Source: Verrucomicrobia subdivision 6 bacterium (GTDB lineage Bacteria > Verrucomicrobiota > Verrucomicrobiia > Methylacidiphilales > Verrucolacustridaceae). Taken from it: a stretch of DNA of 10,332 nt. Under the pieces are notes generated by a model that saw only the letters and a program-made list of their open reading frames with translations, did no database searches and had not been told where the DNA came from. Positions 1 to 5,760 of this stretch are shown one piece after another. The stretch lies in contig CAMBGW010000027.1 in the NCBI GenBank assembly GCA_945866245.1, forward strand, positions 1 to 10,332, given 5' to 3'. Position numbers and translations under genes: made by a program. Numbering within the stretch: position 1 is the first letter of the stretch; every line of letters begins with the position of its first letter.

Positions 1-140
1 CGCACATCTCTCCCGCGAGGATCGACCCCAGACCAGAGAGAAGAAATCCGGCTTGCTTTTCCCGACATCCACCCATGGTAGCACCTCTTTTTTTTTCGCG
101 AAGCACTTGCCGAACTCCTGTGGATGATTACCTTCCGCCC

Positions 141-365
141 ATGGGAGACTCATCCGCGCGAGCTGCCGCCGCAGCCAAGATCCTCACCCATCCGGCCGAC
201 TACAAGGTCTGCGAGGGGTGCGGAAGTATTGTCCTGAAAAAAGCGCTCCTCTGCCCAAATTGCCACGCCTACCGATTTGACGAGTCGGTCACCCGCGTCA
301 TTCTCCAAGCGGAGATCCTCGGCTCGCGAGAAGCCGCTTCCGTCACTAAAGACGACTACAACTAG
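141..365 (+). CDS. small zinc-ribbon protein of unknown function
   Basis: The reading frame encodes about 74 residues from the ATG at 141. An in-frame ATG at 75 would give 96 residues, but the extra N-terminus runs through a T9 tract and looks non-coding; a GTG at 120 is also possible. Two CxxC pairs are visible, CEGCG (Cys24, Cys27) and CPNCH (Cys38, Cys41), separated by ten residues, which is a typical single zinc-ribbon knuckle. An Ala-rich helix (residues 7-13) precedes it and a helical, charged tail follows. No catalytic motif is seen. Zinc binding is inferred from the cysteine spacing; the role is unknown, with nucleic-acid or protein binding the usual guess for such ribbons. It lies 47 nt upstream of mqnD on the same strand and may share a transcript. 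No clear Shine-Dalgarno sequence precedes any of the three starts. Confidence 0.72.
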   Translation: MGDSSARAAAAAKILTHPADYKVCEGCGSIVLKKALLCPNCHAYRFDESVTRVILQAEILGSREAASVTKDDYN

Positions 366-377
366 CCTGCCGCTTCG

Positions 378-387
378 CCCCCCCCCC
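378..387 (+). repeat. C10 homopolymer tract
   Basis: Ten consecutive C residues lie in the 47-nt gap between the zinc-ribbon gene stop (363-365) and the mqnD start (413). The rest of the gap is pyrimidine-rich, with no recognisable terminator hairpin or Shine-Dalgarno sequence. Tracts of this length are prone to slippage. Confidence 0.9.
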
Positions 388-412
388 TCCCTCATAACCT
401 TTCCGTGAACTT

Positions 413-1249
413 ATGAAACTTACTTTGGGCCACAGCCCCGATGCCGACGACGCTTTCATGTTTTATGCCATGGCGAAAAACTTAGTGAATCTTCGTGGCC
501 ATGAGTTCACCCATATTCTCCAAGACATCGAAACTCTCAACCGTCGCTGTCAGTTGAAGGAGCTCGATATCTCCGCCGTCTCATTCCATGCCTACACCAC
601 CATCGATCGTGCCTATGCCCTTCTCCCTTGCGGGGCCAGCTTCGGGGACGGATACGGCCCTTGTCTCGTAGCAAAAAAGAAGATCGATCGAGAAAGTATG
701 AAGAAAGTGCGTATCGGTATTCCGGGCCTTCTCACCAGTGCCTACCTGACACTGCAACTTTACCTCGGCCTGCCGCACGGTTCGTTCCAAGCGGTCAATC
801 TTCCCTTTGATCAAATTCAACAGGAGATTCTTTCAGGGAGGGTAGACGCGGGAATCATTATTCATGAAGGCCAACTCACCTACTTGGAAGAGGGATTCAC
901 TCTTTGCGAAGATTTAGGCGTTTGGTGGGCCCAGGAAACGGGTGGACTCCCCTTACCCTTAGGCGGAAACGTTGTTCGAAGAGATCTTGGCCCCCAAGTC
1001 ATCCAAGCCGTAACCGAAACTCTTCACGAAAGTGTCCACTATGCCCTTGAACACCGACAAGCGGGTGTTCGCCATGCCCTTCCCTTAAGCCGCGGAATGG
1101 ATGAGGAGCGGACCGATCGCTTCATCGGGATGTATGTCAATGATCTCACCCTCGATTTCGGAACGCGTGGTCGTGCAGGTCTTAAAGAGTTCTTCGGCCG
1201 CGCTCACCAATCCGGCCTGATCCCCCATATCCCCACCCTTGGGGTGTAG
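413..1249 (+). CDS. mqnD: 1,4-dihydroxy-6-naphthoate synthase-like protein (MqnD, futalosine menaquinone pathway)
   Basis: This 278-residue protein matches the MqnA/MqnD family (periplasmic-binding-protein fold) along its length. Features recognised from MqnD are an N-terminal substrate loop GHSPDADDAFMFYA (residues 6-19), QDIETLN (37-43), an SFHAY segment (57-61), GYGP (80-83), and IIIHE with His151, which aligns with the catalytic His of MqnD. DLGVWW (167-172) and GLPLPLGG (178-185) follow. MqnD cleaves cyclic dehypoxanthine futalosine to 1,4-dihydroxy-6-naphthoate in the cytoplasm. The usual loop SPCPND is SPDADD here, a sub-family variant, so a related substrate cannot be excluded. No other mqn gene is in the window. 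The ATG at 413 fits the family N-terminus exactly, although no Shine-Dalgarno sequence is visible. It ends 9 nt before the convergent lpxA stop. Confidence 0.85.
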   Translation: MKLTLGHSPDADDAFMFYAMAKNLVNLRGHEFTHILQDIETLNRRCQLKELDISAVSFHAYTTIDRAYALLPCGASFGDGYGPCLVAKKKIDRESMKKVRIGIPGLLTSAYLTLQLYLGLPHGSFQAVNLPFDQIQQEILSGRVDAGIIIHEGQLTYLEEGFTLCEDLGVWWAQETGGLPLPLGGNVVRRDLGPQVIQAVTETLHESVHYALEHRQAGVRHALPLSRGMDEERTDRFIGMYVNDLTLDFGTRGRAGLKEFFGRAHQSGLIPHIPTLGV

Positions 1250-1258
1250 CTCGGCAGT

Positions 1259-2032
1259 CTAACGCAGGACCACGCCCCGCTCTGAACTTTTCAGAAAGAC
1301 AATCAACTCCTTCACCTCATCGGTCTGAGCCCCCTTTTCGATTAAATACTCTCTGGCTTGCGATAAATTATATTTCGGATTCAACAAAACCTTTAGTGCA
1401 TCTTTCAGTCCCCGGATCACCTCCTCGGAAAATCCTTTTCTCTGCAATCCCGTCAGATTCACCGCCCGCGTGACCGCAGGATTCCCATCGGCAATCATGT
1501 AGGGTAGCACATCCTGTACCACCTTGGTGCATCCCCCGATCATCGAATGTCGCCCCACTCGGCAAAATTGGTGTACCGCCGAAAGTCCGCCAATCACCGC
1601 AAAGTCCCCTACGGTTACATGCCCGGCTAAAGTCCCGTTGTTTGAAAAGATACAGTCGTTTCCCACCACGCAGTTGTGGGCGATATGGGCATAAGCCAAG
1701 AAATGATTTCGGCTTCCGAGAATCGTTTTCTCCTCTGGACTTGTTCCACGATTGACCGTGACGAACTCCCGAAAATCGTTTTCATCCCCCACCTCCAAAA
1801 AGGTTGGCTCTCCTCGATACTTTAAATCCTGAGTTCTTCCCCCGATCGAGCAGAAAGGATGAAACACATTCTTTTGACCAAAACGGCTCGGCCCCTCCAA
1901 ATTTACATGATGCCGGAGAACACAACCCTCTCCTAACTCCACCCCCTCACCCACCACACAGTAGGGCCCAATCTCCACCGAGGATGCCACCCTCGCCTTC
2001 GCGTGCACCACAGCTGTCGAATGAACGGCCAC
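1259..2032 (-). CDS. lpxA: acyl-ACP--UDP-N-acetylglucosamine O-acyltransferase (LpxA)
   Basis: LpxA catalyses the first step of lipid A synthesis, moving an (R)-3-hydroxyacyl chain from ACP to the 3-OH of UDP-GlcNAc in the cytoplasm. The 257-residue length is normal. Residues about 1-185 are left-handed beta-helix hexapeptide repeats, and the rest is the helical C-terminal domain. The catalytic segment AHIAHN contains His116 and His119; His119 aligns with E. coli His125. AGHVTV (His138) and AVHQFC (from 152) are also family landmarks. Gly167 in IGGC aligns with the E. coli ruler residue Gly173, which by comparison suggests a long rather than C10 acyl chain; this is inference. The start is GTG at 2032, chosen from the family N-terminus (VHSTAVVH). 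It follows the lpxC-fabZ stop by 8 nt and is probably translationally coupled to it. Confidence 0.96.
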   Translation of the reverse strand: MAVHSTAVVHAKARVASSVEIGPYCVVGEGVELGEGCVLRHHVNLEGPSRFGQKNVFHPFCSIGGRTQDLKYRGEPTFLEVGDENDFREFVTVNRGTSPEEKTILGSRNHFLAYAHIAHNCVVGNDCIFSNNGTLAGHVTVGDFAVIGGLSAVHQFCRVGRHSMIGGCTKVVQDVLPYMIADGNPAVTRAVNLTGLQRKGFSEEVIRGLKDALKVLLNPKYNLSQAREYLIEKGAQTDEVKELIVFLKSSERGVVLR

Positions 2033-2036
2033 CGTG

Positions 2037-2042
2037 CCACCT
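2037..2042 (-). promoter_or_regulatory. ribosome binding site of lpxA
   Basis: On the minus strand AGGTGG precedes the GTG start by 4 nt. Its first two bases are part of the TAG stop codon of lpxC-fabZ, so termination and re-initiation occur at nearly the same place. This supports the GTG at 2032 as the lpxA start. Confidence 0.6.
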
Positions 2043-3357
2043 AGCGATCAATGATCGCAAACATTAACTCAGCTTCGGAGACAACCTCTCCGTTGACCAA
2101 ACATTGCCCCTCCGCTTTGCCAATCTTTCCTCGGGATTTCGTTAACTCAACTTGCATCGTCAACATGTCCCCGGGCATGACCGGCTTGCGAAACTTAGCC
2201 TTATCTACACTCATAAAATACCCCAACTTCCCCGCATTCTCCGTATTGCGCAGCAGAAGAATGCTCGCCACCTGCGCCATCGCCTCAATCTGCATGACCC
2301 CAGGCATGATCGGATGCCCTGGGAAATGGCCCTGAAAATAAGGTTCGTTGATAGTGACCAACTTCATCCCGACCGCCTTGCTATCGCCCTCAAAACGCAA
2401 AATTCGGTCGACCATCAAAAAGGGATACCGATGAGGCAAAATCTTCATCACATCGTTCGTATCCATCGCCCGCTCACCTACTGGAATATTCTCGACCGGC
2501 ATTAAAGAAGACTGATAGGCGCGATAGGCTTTATAGAGGGCCTTGGCAAAGAGAAGATTCAGCCCGTGACTCGTCTTGGCCGCAAGAATATGGGCCCGAA
2601 TCGGAATCGGAAAAAGGGCCAGATCGCCAATAATATCCAAAATCTTATGCCGAACAAACTCCTCCGGGTAACGCAGCGGTTCCTTGCTCATGACCGATTC
2701 CCCACGAATGACAATAGCGTTTTCCAAGCTCCCCCCCTTGATCAGCCCCTTGGCCAACAAAGGCTCCACCTCCTCATAAAATACAAATGTCCGCGCCCGC
2801 CCAATCTCTTTTGCGTAATTATTCGCGCCAATCTCTAAACTTAAAAACTGCGTGTGGTGATGAGTGTGGTTTGCATTCGTACAGGAAACTTTAAAGCCAT
2901 CATGTGGTAACGCCGCCATATAGCCCCCGTCTGGAGTCGTGACATAGACCGGTTCCCGAATTTCAAACACCGCCCGCGGAGCTTCAAGCTCCTTTCGTCC
3001 AGCCTGCGCCAGCATTTCAAGAAAAGGGGCCGCACTTCCGTCCCCGATGGGTGGCTCATTCGCATCCAACTCGATCAAGGCATTATCGATCTCCAAACCG
3101 CGCAAAGCCGAAAGCAGATGCTCCACCGTACTTACTTTAACACTTCCCTCCGCCAAAGTGGTTGCACGCTCCACCTGCTTCACCTTCTCTAAAAATGCAG
3201 GAATTGTTGGCTGATCCGCCAAATCCATCCGACGAAACTGGTACCCCGAGCCCGCCACCGCCGGCTTCACGGTTAATCGCACCTTGGCGCCGCTATGCAG
3301 GGAAATTCCCGTCATACTCGCTTCCTTGAGTACTGTCGTCTCTTTTGCCGTGCCCAT
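2041..3357 (-). CDS. lpxC-fabZ: bifunctional UDP-3-O-acyl-GlcNAc deacetylase / 3-hydroxyacyl-ACP dehydratase (LpxC-FabZ fusion)
   Basis: This is a 438-residue fusion. Residues about 5-285 are LpxC, the zinc deacetylase committing UDP-3-O-acyl-GlcNAc to lipid A. It shows STVEHLLSAL with Glu79 and His80, HKILDIIGD with His237 and Asp241 (zinc ligands with His80), and catalytic-site His264 in TSHGLN. Residues about 298-438 are FabZ, dehydrating (R)-3-hydroxyacyl-ACP in fatty-acid elongation: ILPHRYPFLMVDR (306-318), GHFPGH with His344, and Glu358 in IEAMAQ. Both active sites look intact. The linker is only about 15-20 residues. Such fusions are known in Bacteroidota and some other Gram-negative groups. 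Combining the two activities sits at the branch between lipid A and fatty-acid synthesis. The ATG at 3357 fits the LpxC N-terminus but has only a weak ribosome binding site. The gene probably shares an operon with lpxA. Confidence 0.96.
   Translation of the reverse strand: MGTAKETTVLKEASMTGISLHSGAKVRLTVKPAVAGSGYQFRRMDLADQPTIPAFLEKVKQVERATTLAEGSVKVSTVEHLLSALRGLEIDNALIELDANEPPIGDGSAAPFLEMLAQAGRKELEAPRAVFEIREPVYVTTPDGGYMAALPHDGFKVSCTNANHTHHHTQFLSLEIGANNYAKEIGRARTFVFYEEVEPLLAKGLIKGGSLENAIVIRGESVMSKEPLRYPEEFVRHKILDIIGDLALFPIPIRAHILAAKTSHGLNLLFAKALYKAYRAYQSSLMPVENIPVGERAMDTNDVMKILPHRYPFLMVDRILRFEGDSKAVGMKLVTINEPYFQGHFPGHPIMPGVMQIEAMAQVASILLLRNTENAGKLGYFMSVDKAKFRKPVMPGDMLTMQVELTKSRGKIGKAEGQCLVNGEVVSEAELMFAIIDR
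2473..2479 (-). promoter_or_regulatory. candidate internal ribosome binding site before the FabZ domain
   Basis: Inside lpxC-fabZ the minus strand reads AGGTGAG, then six bases, then an in-frame ATG at 2466-2464 (Met298). AGGTGA is an exact match to the usual anti-Shine-Dalgarno. Initiation there would give a 141-residue protein, the normal size of stand-alone FabZ. Seen in sequence; use in the cell is inferred. Confidence 0.4.
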
Positions 3358-3448
3358 CTCGACTTTCTACACATTTTTGACCCCTGAGTCACCCCCTCCT
3401 TCTTCCTTACTTTCGCTCCCCCCACCCCCCTCTGGTAGCCTCCTCCCC

Positions 3449-3991
3449 TTGAGCCAAACACTTCAAGATGAAGGCATTCTCTTCCATTTGCGCCGCCAAG
3501 GAGAAACCAGCCTCCTCGCCGTCTGGTTAACCCGTCACCACGGTGTTCTTCGCACCCTCGCCCGCGGGGCCGCAAAACCAGGAAACCCTTTACGGGGACA
3601 TTTAGACCTTTTTCATGAGTGCGAAATCACTTGGGACCTGTCCCGCCGCACCTCTCTGCACCACCTCAAGGAGGCTCGCCTTCGCGAGAATCACTCCGGC
3701 CTTCGTCAATCCTACCCACGCCTCTTAGCCGCCACCTACTTTTCCCAAATCATCGAAAATGTCGCGGAACCGGACGCCGACCTCGGCTCGCTCCATAACC
3801 TCTTACAATCCGCACTGCAATGGCTAGGGAAAAAAGAGCCACACCTTCGTCTCGTGGAGCGATTTGAACGCGCTGTTCTAAAAACTTTGGGAGTGGATGA
3901 TTCACGCCGAACCGCTCGCTCTCTCTTGGATGACCTCTCCCACCGCCGCCCGAAATCCCATGCCGCCCTCATGCGGCAACTCACCGATTAA
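3449..3991 (+). CDS. recO: DNA repair protein RecO, short form
   Basis: RecO loads RecA onto SSB-coated single-stranded DNA together with RecR in the RecF pathway. The N-terminal OB-fold pattern is visible: EGILFHLRRQGETS, then LLAVWLTRHHG, LARGAAKPGNPLRGHLDLF and ITWDL, followed by a helical domain with RLVERFERAVLKTLG. From the TTG at 3449 the protein is about 180 residues, well short of the roughly 240 of typical RecO. The missing part is at the C-terminus, and no CxxC zinc motif is present. The frame is open further upstream (alternative TTG codons at 3284, inside lpxC, and near 3377), but that stretch is proline-rich low-complexity sequence that does not match RecO. No good ATG or Shine-Dalgarno exists, so the start is uncertain. 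It is divergent from lpxC and its stop overlaps that of ispG. Confidence 0.82.
   Translation: MSQTLQDEGILFHLRRQGETSLLAVWLTRHHGVLRTLARGAAKPGNPLRGHLDLFHECEITWDLSRRTSLHHLKEARLRENHSGLRQSYPRLLAATYFSQIIENVAEPDADLGSLHNLLQSALQWLGKKEPHLRLVERFERAVLKTLGVDDSRRTARSLLDDLSHRRPKSHAALMRQLTD
3961..3978 (-). terminator. weak hairpin just past the ispG stop, possible terminator
   Basis: TGCCGC and GCGGCA form a perfect 6-bp GC-rich stem around a 6-nt loop. On the minus strand it begins about 10 nt after the ispG stop and is followed by a short TTT. It lies within the end of recO. The T tract is poor, so it is at best a weak intrinsic terminator of the large operon. Confidence 0.25.
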
Positions 3992-5760
3992 ACAGGAAGT
4001 GGCACTCCACCCGCAGGGGCATCCACCCACTTTCCGTGCTCTCGAATCAGATCCTTTAAACGGTCCACCGCTTCCGCCTCAGGAATATTAAACTTCACAG
4101 GAGTTTTGCCCACATAGAGGTTAATTTTCCCAGGTGCCCCACCCACATATCCAAAGTCCGCATCCGCCATCTCGCCGGGACCATTGACAATGCACCCCAT
4201 CACCGCAATTTTGACTCCCTTCAAATGCAGGGTCGCCGCCTTGATCTTCGCAGTCGTGCTTTGTAGATCGAATAGTGTCCGACCGCACGAAGGACAGGCC
4301 ACATAATCGGTTTTAAAGATCCGACTCCCCGCCGCTTGCAAAATATTAAATCCCAGTCGCAGACAGGCCCCAGGAGCAGGCTCCCCACGCACCAAAATCG
4401 CATCTCCAATCCCATCGCAGAGGAGTGCCCCTAAGTGCACCGAGGCTCGGATCAACCCACTCAGCCCACCGTCCGAGCGGTCAGGATGCAACGTATCTTT
4501 CAGCAAAATAGGATGCCGTGCCGGAATCCGTGCCGCCAACAAGCGCGTGGCCGAGACAAGATTCAGATCCAACCCGTCCTTTACAGTTACCAAGACCGCA
4601 TCTTTCCTCTCAGTTAAAGCCTTCACCTCACCATCGTTTCTGGGATCCACCTCAACCACATCACTTTTTTCATGGATCAACTCGGGCGCTAAATCCCCTA
4701 ATTGAGCCAGCCTCGGCCGCAAAGCCTCCTCGACCTTGGCCGAAACCATCACCCGAGGTGGCTCGTCCGCCCCTATTTTTACCCCCCCTAACACGACCCG
4801 TGTGGTCACTCTCTTATTAAAGCTAAAGGGGTCATACGAGAGCCCACTTTCAGAATCAAAACTGCCACTCGCCCTTTCCTCCAAATATTTGACGAGAGCG
4901 CGTCCCACCGGAATCTCATGCACGCTATCCTCCGTCAGACTCACCCGAATTGTATCCCCTAAGCCATCCAACAAGAGGGAACCAATCCCAATCGCACTCT
5001 TGATCCTACCATCTTCCCCATCCCCTGCCTCCGTCACCCCCAAATGAAGTGGATAGTTCCAATCCGCTCCTTCCTTCTCTAGGGCCACCGTCAGCAACCG
5101 GTACGCCTCAATCATCACCTTGGGATTCGAGGACTTCATCGAAAAAAGAAAATTATGAAAATTCTGCTTCCGCGCAATTCGAGCAAACTCCAGAGCACTC
5201 TCCACCATTCCGTGCGGTGTATCCCCATACCGATTCATAATCCGATCCGAAAGGGACCCGTGATTCGTCCCAATGCGAATGGCAATCTGCCTCTGCGTAC
5301 ATAATTTCACCAGCGGCACAAAGGTCTCCTCAATTCGTGCTAACTCCTCCAAATACTGCTCATCCGTATATTCACGGACGGCAAACTTCTTTTTATCGGC
5401 AAAGTTTCCCGGATTGATCCGCACCTTTTCGACCCACTGCGCAGCCTCCATCGCCGCATCCGGCTTGAAGTGGATATCCGCCACAATCGGCACATCACAT
5501 CCAGCCGCTTTCAGCTCTTTCTTAATCTTTTCTAAATTGGCTGCGTCTTTCACCGTAGGCGCGGTGATTCTTACAATTTCACATCCCACCTTGACCAAAT
5601 CCAGCGTCTGCTTGACCGATGCTGCTGTATCCATCGTGTCACACGTGATCATGCTTTGTAGTCGAATGGGGTTTTTTCCCCCAATTCCTACTTTTCCAAC
5701 CGTCGCCTCGCGGGTCGCACGGCGTCGGTATCTGTAGGGACTGGCGCAGTAAGTTTTCAT
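3988..5760 (-). CDS. ispG: 4-hydroxy-3-methylbut-2-enyl-diphosphate synthase, long form (IspG/GcpE)
   Basis: IspG is the penultimate MEP-pathway enzyme, reductively converting methylerythritol cyclodiphosphate to HMBPP with a [4Fe-4S] cluster. At 590 residues this is the long form found in plants, Chlamydiae and Bacteroidota. A TIM barrel (about 15-290: IRLQSM, EIVRIT, VADIHFKPDAA, KVRINPGN, RIGTNHGSLS) is followed by an inserted domain (about 300-470) and the C-terminal cluster domain. Cluster ligands are visible: Cys489 and Cys492 in ACPSCGR, Cys523 in VMGCIVNGPGE, and Glu530. The start at 5760 forms an ATGA overlap with the rseP stop and has a good Shine-Dalgarno. It is the last gene of the operon; its TAA overlaps the recO TAA on the other strand. 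With dxr in the same operon, two MEP steps are co-transcribed. Confidence 0.97.
   Translation of the reverse strand: MKTYCASPYRYRRRATREATVGKVGIGGKNPIRLQSMITCDTMDTAASVKQTLDLVKVGCEIVRITAPTVKDAANLEKIKKELKAAGCDVPIVADIHFKPDAAMEAAQWVEKVRINPGNFADKKKFAVREYTDEQYLEELARIEETFVPLVKLCTQRQIAIRIGTNHGSLSDRIMNRYGDTPHGMVESALEFARIARKQNFHNFLFSMKSSNPKVMIEAYRLLTVALEKEGADWNYPLHLGVTEAGDGEDGRIKSAIGIGSLLLDGLGDTIRVSLTEDSVHEIPVGRALVKYLEERASGSFDSESGLSYDPFSFNKRVTTRVVLGGVKIGADEPPRVMVSAKVEEALRPRLAQLGDLAPELIHEKSDVVEVDPRNDGEVKALTERKDAVLVTVKDGLDLNLVSATRLLAARIPARHPILLKDTLHPDRSDGGLSGLIRASVHLGALLCDGIGDAILVRGEPAPGACLRLGFNILQAAGSRIFKTDYVACPSCGRTLFDLQSTTAKIKAATLHLKGVKIAVMGCIVNGPGEMADADFGYVGGAPGKINLYVGKTPVKFNIPEAEAVDRLKDLIREHGKWVDAPAGGVPLPV

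Noticed and set aside
75..140. N-terminal extension of the zinc-ribbon protein from the ATG at 75
   Set aside because: The stretch includes a T9 tract (88-96) and has no family-like pattern; the ATG at 141 gives a compact protein starting with the Ala-rich helix.
3377..3405. TTGACC as a -35 box for recO
   Set aside because: No acceptable -10 box is found at normal spacing; the downstream region is only C/T-rich.
3284..3448. Upstream extension of recO overlapping the start of lpxC
   Set aside because: The translation is proline-rich low-complexity sequence unlike RecO and comes from the C-rich spacer and the opposite strand of lpxC.
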